Source: Paenibacillus_G elgii_A (GTDB taxonomy: Bacteria; Bacillota; Bacilli; Paenibacillales; NBRC-103111). Taken from it: 64,000 nucleotides of DNA. Positions within the stretch are counted from its first letter, which is position 1. Each line of letters begins with the position of its first letter. The DNA is taken from NCBI GenBank assembly GCA_042219835.1, contig JBHJMN010000004.1:124001-188000 (forward strand), read 5' to 3'. Positions 16,208-23,331 of this stretch are shown in pieces. Both the position numbers and the translations under genes were made by a program. A model generated the notes under the pieces. That model saw nothing but the letters and a program-made list of their open reading frames with translations. It searched no databases and was not told the DNA's origin.

Positions 16208-16601
16208 CGATGGATATCGTGTCGCTGCTCTCCTGGCTCTCACGGATTTGCTCTGCCAGACAGGTCTGGCCGACGGCGAGATCAATACAAACGAGCTTGC
16301 GGATATCGCCGTATCGCACGGTATCGTTCGGGAAAATCTAGAGCGATACGAGCTTCTCGAAGGGTGGAGCATTTATTTCTATGACGCAAAACCGCCTGCG
16401 CACGGGACGTCCGCGATCGACGACTGCGCCGAGATGACCAACATGCGCTTGGCCCTGCTGGCTTTGTCGCTCCAATACATGAACGAGCATTACGACAGGC
16501 TAGGCAATGAGGTGATGAAGGCGCCATACGCGCTAGACGAGGAAACCGCCGTCTTAAAGCTTCAATTGCTCGGAGCGAAAATCGACGAGGCTGCGGACTA
16601 G
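16182..16601 (+). CDS. Hypothetical helical protein, start or frame uncertain
   Basis: About 139 residues if read from ATG 16182; TTG 16248 gives 117. The clear coding part is ALTDLLCQTGLADGEINTNE through the C terminus (NMRLALLALSLQYMNEHYDR), helical and acidic. The best ribosome binding site (AGGAGG, 16197-16202) precedes ATG 16210, which lies in another frame and runs only 44 codons. The base at the third codon position also favours that frame for its first dozen codons. So either a frameshift lies near 16245, or the start is a poorly marked one upstream. No family is recognised. It probably forms a small operon with the methyltransferase. Confidence 0.55.
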   Translation: MYAVSRRADDGYRVAALLALTDLLCQTGLADGEINTNELADIAVSHGIVRENLERYELLEGWSIYFYDAKPPAHGTSAIDDCAEMTNMRLALLALSLQYMNEHYDRLGNEVMKAPYALDEETAVLKLQLLGAKIDEAAD

Positions 16602-16609
16602 TAGTTTGG

Positions 16610-17644
16610 CTACGACTTTTTCAACAGATCGAGCAATTCGAGACCGATCCGGTCGACGGAATCGTCCAAAAGACCGGACCGGTAATTCGAGAGCACAACG
16701 ATGCCGGACGACCGGTCTTGATGAAACCCCATAAAACTGGAAAATCCATGCGTCGATCCGTTATGCCAAACGAACTTACCTCGCTCGTCGATAATCCATC
16801 CCAGTCCGACGCCAGTCATCTTGCTGTGACGCGCATGGGTTTGTTGGCTGATCAACAGGTCCTTACATACCTCTTCATTGGGATGGTCACCCAAATGGGC
16901 GGACAGGAACGTCAGCTGATCGTTGAGCGTGGAGCGAAGCGCTCCCGCTCCGGGGTAATTGCCCAGCAGCGTCTCGGGCCGCTGCACGTCTTTCCCCGCA
17001 TAGCCCGGAACCATTCTCGCCTGCTGCTCCAAAGTGAGCGTGATGCCGGTGTCCGGTAAATGCAGCGGCACACATAGACGTTCGGTAATGGCCGTCTCGT
17101 AATCCGTTCCAAGCCAGGTCGCCAGAAGCCGGCCGAGTATCCCCGTTCCCTCGTTCGAATAGCGAAATTTGCGTCCTACTTTGCCCGGAGAAACGTTTCG
17201 CAGATAGGAAATGGCTTCTTCCGGCGTAAAATGGCAGTATGGATCGCGATGCTGCGTTTTGTCGAAACGGTTGCGCCATGCTTTAAAGATTGGAAAGCCC
17301 GGCAGCCCCGACGTATGCGTAGCCAGAAGGGCAAGCGTCACCGGATGACGGCTGGGAAGCGTCGACTCGAACTTCCCGAGCGAATCATCCAGGCGGAGCG
17401 CGCCTTCGGCGATCAGCAGCGCGAGCAGCGAGGTTGTGAACACTTTCGTAATTGAGCCGATTTCGTATATAAGATTGTCAAAGGACACCGCCCCGAACGG
17501 CCGCGAATCCCCGAAGCCGTACACAAGCCGCTCCCCTCCGCGCAAGATGCCGACCGACAGCACCGCATGCTTCCTTTTGCTGACATAAGGCTGAACGATA
17601 CGCTCGACAGCTTGTTCAAAATTCACCGTTTGATTAACGCGCAA
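16610..17644 (-). CDS. Serine hydrolase of the beta-lactamase/penicillin-binding family
   Basis: 344 residues from TTG 17644, with GGAG ten bases upstream; an earlier TTG (17671) lacks that support. Family motifs are in order: SITK (SxxK, nucleophile Ser, about residue 66), YSN (YxN, within KFRYSNEGTGILGRLLA) and HNGSTHG (in place of KTG, near the C terminus). This is the class C-like fold shared by AmpC, D-aminopeptidases and esterases. No signal peptide is obvious, which argues against a classic secreted beta-lactamase and for a cytoplasmic or non-classical esterase or peptidase. It lies downstream of marR on the same strand, with 91 AT-rich bases between. Confidence 0.83.
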   Translation of the reverse strand: MRVNQTVNFEQAVERIVQPYVSKRKHAVLSVGILRGGERLVYGFGDSRPFGAVSFDNLIYEIGSITKVFTTSLLALLIAEGALRLDDSLGKFESTLPSRHPVTLALLATHTSGLPGFPIFKAWRNRFDKTQHRDPYCHFTPEEAISYLRNVSPGKVGRKFRYSNEGTGILGRLLATWLGTDYETAITERLCVPLHLPDTGITLTLEQQARMVPGYAGKDVQRPETLLGNYPGAGALRSTLNDQLTFLSAHLGDHPNEEVCKDLLISQQTHARHSKMTGVGLGWIIDERGKFVWHNGSTHGFSSFMGFHQDRSSGIVVLSNYRSGLLDDSVDRIGLELLDLLKKS

Positions 17645-17735
17645 TTGAGTTGATCTCCTCTCTTGGAGCAAATTTCGTTATCCAATAATTAATTTATATT
17701 AATATTTTAGCAAACTTAACAATTCGTCAAAAAAA

Positions 17736-18188
17736 TTACTTTCCTTTCGCCTGCTCCTCTTCAACAATCGCTTTCAGCTTCAAGACAATGTTTCTCAAAG
17801 TCAAAATATCGTCCATCCCCAGCTTCGAATAGTAACGTTCAATAATGGAATGCTCGATCTTCTCGTTTCTGGCCATATACTCGGCGCCCCGCCGATCCAG
17901 TTCGACAATGATCTCCCTGCGGTTGCTTGGATTAATCGATCGCTTGATGTACCCCGCTTTCTCCAGCTTGCCGAGAAACTGGCTGACGGCGCTCGGCGTA
18001 ATCCCCATTTTATCGGCGATCTCGCCCGTATTGAGCCGGCTGTGCTCATGGACCATACGGAGCACAATAAGCTGCTTATCTGTAACTGTCTCCTCGACCA
18101 ACGCGGCATATTCAAGCGTTAGCATCACATTGGTGTCATACTCGGCTTTGTTGATCTCTTTTACGTGCCGGATCAGCTCTTCATTCAT
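17736..18188 (-). CDS. MarR-family transcriptional regulator
   Basis: 150 residues from ATG 18188 (AAGGTGA a few bases upstream; GTG 18197 is possible). Winged helix: LIVLRMVHEHSRLNTGEIAD, then the recognition helix MGITPSAVSQFLGKLEKAGYI and the wing RSINPSNRREIIVELDRRG. Terminal helices form the dimer interface. A palindrome, TTAACT-ATTA-AGTTAA (18199-18214), lies just before the ribosome binding site and suggests autorepression. The next gene in the same direction is the serine hydrolase, a plausible target. Ligand unknown. Confidence 0.9.
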   Translation of the reverse strand: MNEELIRHVKEINKAEYDTNVMLTLEYAALVEETVTDKQLIVLRMVHEHSRLNTGEIADKMGITPSAVSQFLGKLEKAGYIKRSINPSNRREIIVELDRRGAEYMARNEKIEHSIIERYYSKLGMDDILTLRNIVLKLKAIVEEEQAKGK

Positions 18189-18198
18189 CTTAATCACC

Positions 18199-18214
18199 TT
18201 AACTATTAAGTTAA
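18199..18214 (-). promoter_or_regulatory. Palindromic MarR operator candidate
   Basis: TTAACTATTAAGTTAA has perfect 6-base inverted arms around ATTA and sits between the marR start and its upstream promoter region. A second imperfect repeat (ACTATTAG) follows at about 18222-18230. Confidence 0.55.
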
Positions 18215-18247
18215 CTTCACTATTAGTTTACCCGTTTTCCCGTCCGC

Positions 18248-18688
18248 ATGTCAAATTTACCGGAGCCAGCCGGTCCGTCCCACATTAAATCCGGATCGAA
18301 TGCCAAATTTCCAAGAAGGTACCGCTTCCGAAACTTTGAGCGGGTGGCCTACGTGGTCAAGCTGCTCACCCGCAACCGGATTATCGTGCTGGCCTCTTTT
18401 ATATCCCCTTACCGGTCCATGAGAGATTATGTACGGCGGGAAATCGATCCTTTTATCAAAGTATATGTAAAACACTCGTTGGAGGAATGCATCCGCAGGG
18501 ACGTCAAAGGACTTTACCGGAAGGCGATAAACGGGGAAGTTGCTCATTTCGCGGGGAGTTCCGATCCGTATGAAGTGCCCGGGCTGCCCGAGCTTGTCGT
18601 CGATACGGAACAGGAAACCGAAGAAGCAAGCGCAGCCAAAATCGTGGACTACTTAATCGCAAGGGGTTATATCGACGCGCGTTTATAA
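18248..18688 (+). pseudogene. cysC: 5'-truncated adenylylsulfate (APS) kinase gene
   Basis: The 146-residue frame matches APS kinase from about residue 30 on: VAYVVKLLTRNRIIVLASFI, SPYRSMRDYVRRE, VYVKHSLEECIRRDVKGLYR, and the PYEVPGLPELVVDTE loop with a C-terminal helix. The usual N-terminal part with the P-loop (G-L-S-G-A-G-K-S) is missing. In its place are about 30 unrelated residues without a proper ribosome binding site. APS kinases need this loop to bind ATP, so the product should be inactive. No other sulfate-assimilation genes are nearby. It looks like a remnant left by deletion or transfer. Confidence 0.72.
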
Positions 18689-18804
18689 GTAAACCGCTCC
18701 TTCGCTTCGATCCCATAAACAGAGGACGGGTCAATCCCGCTTCTTGCCGTGCAGGACCGGCAACCATCATCCGCGGAACTCCCTATCCCCTCTTGATACT
18801 CATT

Positions 18805-19143
18805 TCATGACAAGGCAAGCAGCGATGCAAGATAACGGAACAGCATCGTCGCCGCAATGCCCGTCACAACCGTGCCCAACAAGCTACGCGTGAAATAAGC
18901 TACGGCAAAGGCAGGAACGGCGGACAGCAGAGCGACGGGCTGCGGCGAGAAAGCCCCTTTCGAAACGAGCAGCTCTTGCGCCAGCAAAGCGGACATTACG
19001 GCAATCGGGATATGACCGAGCCAGCGAAGCCCCCAATCCGGCAATCGGATGCGGCTCAGCAAGATAAGCGGCAAAATTCTCGGGAGCAGCGTCACAAGCG
19101 AAGCACCCAGAAGCATCCATAGAAAGCTCGGCCTTATTTCCAT
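18805..19143 (-). CDS. azlD: AzlD-family branched-chain amino acid exporter subunit
   Basis: 112 residues and about four membrane helices. The family start LWMLLGASLVTLLPRILPLI is followed by WLGHIPIAVMSALLAQELL and an Ala/Val-rich C-terminal pair of helices. AzlD is the small partner of AzlC in a two-component exporter of branched-chain amino acids or their analogues. Its start overlaps the AzlC gene end by ten bases, so they are coupled. The trio TrmB-AzlC-AzlD forms one operon. Confidence 0.88.
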   Translation of the reverse strand: MEIRPSFLWMLLGASLVTLLPRILPLILLSRIRLPDWGLRWLGHIPIAVMSALLAQELLVSKGAFSPQPVALLSAVPAFAVAYFTRSLLGTVVTGIAATMLFRYLASLLALS

Positions 19144-19868
19144 TTTTCAATCCACACTCCTATACTTGCGGCGAACAAGATCGCGATCAGCACGCCTGCG
19201 CTTTCGGATATAAAGACACTTCCGGCAATGGCCGCCACGACGGCGCTACATGCAACGAGGAGGTCTACGCCGGCCTTGGACCGCTCCATCAGTTGAAGCA
19301 TGAACAGCCCGATGAACATGGCGGGCAACGCATAGTCCAGCCCGAATTTTTCCGGGTCGGGGATCCATTGACCGAAAATGCCCCCGGCCATATTGGCGAC
19401 GAGCCAGTTGAGATAGGCGGTTACGTTGAGTCCGAACATCCACTTCTCGCTGCCCCTGGACTTGCCCGTTAATCGGGAAGCGGCTACGCCGAACGTCTCG
19501 TCGGTTAACAAGGAGCCGATTCCTGCGTTCCTCCATACCGGCAGATGCCGGAAATAAGGCGCCAGCGCTGCGCTCATGAGAAGATGGCGCAGGTTGACGA
19601 AAAATACGGTAAAAATAATAGCTGTGGCAGGGCTGCCCGCCGCCAACATTCCGGCAGCGATGAACTGCGCCGAGCCGGCATACAGCAGCAAGGACATCAG
19701 CGCAATTTCGGCAAGGGACATCCCTGCCGTTTTCTCGACGACGCCGGCCGCGAAGCCGATGCTCAAGTAGCCAAGCACCGTGGGTAAGCAGTCCTTCACG
19801 CCTTGAAGAAAGCTTTCTTCGTTTCCGGTTCTCCCTGGGGAAACCGCATGAGTGGGTTTCTCGCTCAT
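19134..19868 (-). CDS. azlC: AzlC-family branched-chain amino acid exporter subunit
   Basis: 244 residues from ATG 19868, which overlaps the regulator's stop as ATGA behind GGGAGGAA; an upstream frame to 19892 lacks support. It has seven or eight membrane helices and the family landmarks CLPTVLGYLSIGFAAGVVEK, AGSAQFIAAGMLAAGSP and VNLRHLLMSAALAPYF. AzlC forms the large subunit of the AzlCD exporter that removes leucine analogues or excess branched-chain amino acids. It is regulated here by an upstream TrmB-type protein rather than the AzlB/Lrp type of Bacillus subtilis. Confidence 0.92.
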   Translation of the reverse strand: MSEKPTHAVSPGRTGNEESFLQGVKDCLPTVLGYLSIGFAAGVVEKTAGMSLAEIALMSLLLYAGSAQFIAAGMLAAGSPATAIIFTVFFVNLRHLLMSAALAPYFRHLPVWRNAGIGSLLTDETFGVAASRLTGKSRGSEKWMFGLNVTAYLNWLVANMAGGIFGQWIPDPEKFGLDYALPAMFIGLFMLQLMERSKAGVDLLVACSAVVAAIAGSVFISESAGVLIAILFAASIGVWIEKWK

Positions 19869-20689
19869 GGTTCCTCCCGTCCGTCGATCCATTTTCCGGT
19901 CACGACATAAGTCAGGGCCGGGTTATTCCGCCATAGCGCATCCAGCTTTTCCGTGCCGAATTGGGCCATGATTTCCTCCATCAAGATGTCGTGCCGGACA
20001 TATTCTGTCGCAACCAGCACGAGAGCCGGGTCGTGCGTCTTGACCGCCCAAGTCGTCGATTCGCCCGAAAAGTTGGCGATCAGCACCTCTTCACCGTCCC
20101 GGGCGGCAATCGTCAAGCAGCCGCCGGTCCGCTCTTTCACCACCTCGGGCGTCATGTAATCATGGTGAAACGTCGTCCCGATCCGCGTCCCCGGCGCTCC
20201 GAACAGAACGGAAAAAACAGGAACGCCTTCCCGGAGATGACGCTCTACCGACGCCTTAACCTCGGGAACCTGAGGCTCCCACACGGAAAGCCACAGCTCC
20301 TTCTCCGCTCTGCCGATCAGATCCGCGATTTCGTTCATAACCGATTGGTCGCTGCGGATGTGCCAGATGACATCCATTTCCCGCTCCTGCTGAAGCATCG
20401 TCAACGATTTCTCCAAATACGCAAAGGACTGATCGAATTGCTTCCTCAACCGGCCAATCCATTCGTCTGCCGGTACTGGGGAATATTTTACCGGCTCGGA
20501 TGGGACAAGATGAACCGCGCCTTTGTCCATCAGCTTCCCGAGCACCTCGTAAATCATCGACCGTGGCACCCCTGAGCGCTTGCTTATTTCATAGCCGGTG
20601 ACAGGGTGCGACTTCAGCAGGCCGACGTAAGCCTTGCATTCGTAGGGCGAAAATCCGAGCTTTTGCAGCTCCTTAAATACGTCTTCCAT
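19865..20689 (-). CDS. TrmB-family transcriptional regulator
   Basis: 274 residues. The N-terminal winged helix carries LGFSPYECKAYVGLL and the recognition segment YEISKRSGVPRSMIYEVLGK. A coiled linker (about 85-110) and a C-terminal phospholipase-D-like regulatory domain (GRAEKELWLSVWEPQ) follow. The last codon overlaps azlC, so the regulator is translationally coupled with the exporter genes. A near-perfect 22-base palindrome directly in its promoter (20703-20724) suggests autoregulation of the whole operon. Many TrmB proteins sense sugars, but here the targets are amino-acid export genes, so the ligand is open. Confidence 0.9.
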   Translation of the reverse strand: MEDVFKELQKLGFSPYECKAYVGLLKSHPVTGYEISKRSGVPRSMIYEVLGKLMDKGAVHLVPSEPVKYSPVPADEWIGRLRKQFDQSFAYLEKSLTMLQQEREMDVIWHIRSDQSVMNEIADLIGRAEKELWLSVWEPQVPEVKASVERHLREGVPVFSVLFGAPGTRIGTTFHHDYMTPEVVKERTGGCLTIAARDGEEVLIANFSGESTTWAVKTHDPALVLVATEYVRHDILMEEIMAQFGTEKLDALWRNNPALTYVVTGKWIDGREEP

Positions 20690-20702
20690 AGATTCCCCTC
20701 AT

Positions 20703-20724
20703 AGTAGTTAGTATACTACCTACT
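20703..20724 (-). promoter_or_regulatory. TrmB operator overlapping the -10 region
   Basis: A 22-base palindrome (arms AGTAGTTAGTA / TACTACCTACT) has one mismatched pair. It overlaps the 3' edge of the -10 element of the promoter at 20722-20751. Confidence 0.65.
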
Positions 20725-20751
20725 TTAAATGAAAGGGTTACCGATTGTCAA
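20722..20751 (-). promoter_or_regulatory. Promoter of the trmB-azlCD operon
   Basis: On the minus strand -35 TTGACA (plus 20746-20751) and -10 TAAAGT (plus 20722-20727) are 18 bases apart. The palindromic operator begins inside the -10. Confidence 0.55.
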
Positions 20752-20779
20752 AGCAGTACGGAAGAAAAACATCTCTCCA

Positions 20780-20809
20780 TTGACAAATTCATGCAGCCGA
20801 ATTTACAAT
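20780..20809 (+). promoter_or_regulatory. Promoter of the CGTase leader or a small RNA
   Basis: -35 TTGACA (20780-20785) and -10 TACAAT (20804-20809), 18 bases apart. Transcription would start at about 20816, roughly 190 bases before the CGTase start, and run into the hairpins at 20843-20912. Confidence 0.5.
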
Positions 20810-20842
20810 AAGCTTGTAACCGAACAACATAAGGGCCATGCA

Positions 20843-20912
20843 TTTTTCAGACCGTTATCGGTTTGAAAAACAACCCCGGTATCTCTTAGGAGACGCCGGG
20901 GTTGTTCGCTTT
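20843..20912 (+). terminator. Tandem hairpins ending in a terminator, in the CGTase leader
   Basis: The first hairpin (TTTTTCAGACCG at 20843-20854 with CGGTTTGAAAAA at 20859-20870) has 12 pairs, one being G-U. The second (AACAACCCCGG at 20869-20879 with CCGGGGTTGTT at 20896-20906) is GC-rich and ends in CGCTTTT. They lie between the promoter at 20780 and the CGTase gene. They might end a roughly 95-nt small RNA or form a leader attenuator. Confidence 0.6.
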
Positions 20913-20952
20913 TAAAGGGGGGATTCATCGGACCCGGGTCAAACGATCAAAA

Positions 20953-20966
20953 TGTAAGCGTTTCAC
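20953..20966 (+). promoter_or_regulatory. cre-like catabolite repression site before CGTase
   Basis: TGTAAGCGTTTCAC matches 12 of 14 positions of the CcpA-site consensus TGWAARCGYTWNCW, about 50 bases upstream of the CGTase start. A similar site with the same deviation lies at 28873-28886. Confidence 0.5.
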
Positions 20967-21005
20967 TTTCGCACACCATTAATTAGGAAGCAGGAGGACT
21001 TGATA

Positions 21006-23156
21006 TTGAAAACATTACCGAAATTTCTTGCAGCCGTTCTTGCAATATCGCTGACCGCGGCCCTGCCCCCGCTTTCGCCGGCGGCGTCGGCCTCTCCGGA
21101 TTCGTCCGTGTCCAACAAACAAAACTTTTCGACGGACGTCATTTACCAGATCGTAACCGACCGGTTTTCCGACGGTAATCCGGGCAACAATCCGACGGGG
21201 AATGCGTTCGACAGCACCTGCAAACGCAATCTGAAGCTGTATTGCGGCGGCGACTGGCAAGGCATCGTCAATAAAATCAATGACGGCTACTTGACCGGTA
21301 TGGGCATTACCGCGATCTGGATTTCCCAGCCCGTCGAAAATATTTATTCCGTCATCCGTTATCCCGACGCGGACACTACCGCCTACCACGGCTACTGGGC
21401 GCGCGATTTCAAAAAGACCAATCCCGCCTTCGGCAGCATGACCGACTTTCAAAACCTGATCAACGCCGCTCACGCTAAAAACATCAAGGTCATTATCGAT
21501 TTTGCGCCAAACCATACGTCCCCATCCATGGAGACGGACCCCTCCTTCGCGGAAAACGGAAAGCTATACAATAACGGCGCTTTGGTCGGAGGCTATACGG
21601 GAGATACGAACCTGTATTTCCACCATAACGGCGGAACGGATTTTTCGACACTGGAAAATGGGATCTACAAAAACCTGTACGATCTTGCGGATCTGGAGCA
21701 CAATAACAGCTTCATCGATACGTATTTTAAAGAAGCGATCCGAGCCTGGCTGGATCTCGGTATTGACGGCATCCGCGTGGATGCTGTTAAGCATATGCCA
21801 TTCGGCTGGCAAAAAAATTGGATGGCTTCCATCTACAATACGAAGCCCGTCTTCACATTCGGCGAATGGTTTCTGGGCACGAACGAGATCGATCCGGTCA
21901 ATCATCATTTCGCCAACGAGAGCGGCATGAGCCTGCTCGACTTCCGGTTCGGGCAAAAAGTGCGGCAAGTGTTCCGCGACAATACGGATTCCATGCATGG
22001 CCTGGACAGCATGATTTCCGGAACGGCTGCAGACTATGCCCAAGTGAACGATCAGGTGACCTTCATCGATAACCATGACATGGACCGTTTTCAGGTATCG
22101 GGCGCAAGCAACCGGAGGCTGGAGCAGGCGCTTGCCTTTACGCTGACTTCCCGTGGCGTGCCGGCCATTTATTACGGAACCGAGCAGTATATGACCGGGA
22201 ACGGCGATCCGAACAACCGGGCAAAGATGACCTCGTTCTCGACGGCGACCACCGCCTATAACATCGTCAAGAAGCTGGCCCCGCTCCGCAAGTCGAACCC
22301 GGCGATCGCTTACGGAACAACACAGCAGCGGTGGATCAACAACGACGTATACATCTACGAGCGCAAATTCGGCGACAGCACAGCGGTCGTCGCCATCAAC
22401 CGCAGTCAGACCTCCCCCGCCTCGATCAGCGGGCTCGTTACTTCGCTGCCGGCGGGCAATTACACCGATGCGCTGGAAGGACTGCTTAACGGTGGCGGAC
22501 TGACGGTAGGCAGCGGCGGCGCCGCATCCTCGTTCACGCTGGCCGCCGGCGGCGTATCGGTCTGGCAGTACACGACTGCGCAAACGTCTCCGGCGATCGG
22601 ACATGTCGGCCCGATGATGGGGAAAGCCGGCAATACCGTCACCATTGACGGCAGAGGCTTCGGCTCGACGAAAGGCACGGTCTATTTCGGCTCGACGGCC
22701 GTAACCGGCGCCAATATCGTCTCTTGGGAGGATACCGAGATCAAAGTGATCGTACCGGCGGCAGCAGCGGGCAAATACGGCATCAAAGTCAGAACGGCCG
22801 GCGGAGCTGACAGCAGCGTGTACGGCAACTTCAACCTCCTGACCAATGAGCAGGTCAACGTTCGCTTCGTGGTGAACAATGCCTCGACGACGCTGGGGGA
22901 AAACGTTTATCTGACAGGCAGCGTGAGCGAGCTCGGCCAGTGGGAACCGGCCAAAGCGATCGGTCCGCTGTTTAATAAAGTGATGTATGCTTATCCGACT
23001 TGGTATTACGATGTCAGCGTTCCTGCGGGGACGGCTATCGAATTCAAATTTCTTAGGAAAAACGGCAGCTCCGTCACTTGGGAAGGCGGCTCCAACCATA
23101 CGTTCACTACACCTTCCAGCGGTACGGCAACCATAACGGTGAACTGGCAGCCGTAA
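21006..23156 (+). CDS. cgt: Cyclodextrin glucanotransferase (CGTase)
   Basis: 716 residues from TTG 21006 (AGGAGG 8 bases upstream; a TTG at 21000 is too close). A signal peptide of about 29 residues precedes SPDSSVSNKQNFSTDVIYQI. All five CGTase domains are visible: GH13 A/B barrel with domain C (to about 525), domain D (IPT/TIG, IGHVGPMMGKAGNTVTIDGR), and domain E, a CBM20 starch-binding domain (VRFVVNNASTTLGENVYLTG to the end). Catalytic Asp, Glu and Asp sit in GIRVDAVKH, TFGEWFLG and IDNHDMDR. The aromatic residue before HHNGG is Phe, the central position typical of CGTases. The secreted enzyme makes cyclodextrins and maltodextrins from starch. Confidence 0.96.
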   Translation: MKTLPKFLAAVLAISLTAALPPLSPAASASPDSSVSNKQNFSTDVIYQIVTDRFSDGNPGNNPTGNAFDSTCKRNLKLYCGGDWQGIVNKINDGYLTGMGITAIWISQPVENIYSVIRYPDADTTAYHGYWARDFKKTNPAFGSMTDFQNLINAAHAKNIKVIIDFAPNHTSPSMETDPSFAENGKLYNNGALVGGYTGDTNLYFHHNGGTDFSTLENGIYKNLYDLADLEHNNSFIDTYFKEAIRAWLDLGIDGIRVDAVKHMPFGWQKNWMASIYNTKPVFTFGEWFLGTNEIDPVNHHFANESGMSLLDFRFGQKVRQVFRDNTDSMHGLDSMISGTAADYAQVNDQVTFIDNHDMDRFQVSGASNRRLEQALAFTLTSRGVPAIYYGTEQYMTGNGDPNNRAKMTSFSTATTAYNIVKKLAPLRKSNPAIAYGTTQQRWINNDVYIYERKFGDSTAVVAINRSQTSPASISGLVTSLPAGNYTDALEGLLNGGGLTVGSGGAASSFTLAAGGVSVWQYTTAQTSPAIGHVGPMMGKAGNTVTIDGRGFGSTKGTVYFGSTAVTGANIVSWEDTEIKVIVPAAAAGKYGIKVRTAGGADSSVYGNFNLLTNEQVNVRFVVNNASTTLGENVYLTGSVSELGQWEPAKAIGPLFNKVMYAYPTWYYDVSVPAGTAIEFKFLRKNGSSVTWEGGSNHTFTTPSSGTATITVNWQP

Positions 23157-23207
23157 TGCGCCACATTGCACCAGTAAAAAAACTAGTCCGAAAGGGTCAA
23201 AGACGTC

Positions 23208-23236
23208 TTGAGTTTTTGCCGAAGTGGTGCTATAGT
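23208..23236 (+). promoter_or_regulatory. Promoter of the cyclomaltodextrinase gene
   Basis: -35 TTGAGT (23208-23213) and -10 TATAGT (23231-23236) with a 17-base spacer. Transcription should begin at about 23243, giving an 89-nt leader that contains a complete terminator. Confidence 0.6.
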
Positions 23237-23250
23237 ATAGCTAAATTCAA

Positions 23251-23310
23251 AGGCAATGCTACCAACCAAAGGTACAACCTCGTATTTGCATCGGGGCTGT
23301 ACCTTTTTTT
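23251..23310 (+). promoter_or_regulatory. Attenuator: antiterminator/terminator leader of cyclomaltodextrinase
   Basis: The terminator is AAAGGTACA (23268-23276) plus CCTCG pairing with CGGGG and TGTACCTTT (23299-23307), followed by a T-run. It ends 7 bases before the AAGGAGG ribosome binding site, so no promoter fits between. The left arm can instead pair with upstream bases: AGG (23251-23253) with CCT (23278-23280), and TACC (23260-23263) with GGTA (23271-23274). This is the mutually exclusive layout of BglG/LicT-type leaders; sequence identity to the known RNA target is not claimed. Confidence 0.6.
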
Positions 23311-23331
23311 ATTGCCAAGGAGGATGACATC

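Noticed and set aside
21564..23171. A 535-codon minus-strand open frame under CGTase
   Set aside because: The plus-strand CGTase is unmistakable by its motifs; the antisense frame has no family features.
23157..23331. A known riboswitch class (c-di-GMP, guanidine or T-box) in the leader of cyclomaltodextrinase
   Set aside because: Short bits resemble pieces of these classes, but the diagnostic conserved segments and order are missing. I therefore describe only the terminator and the alternative hairpin.
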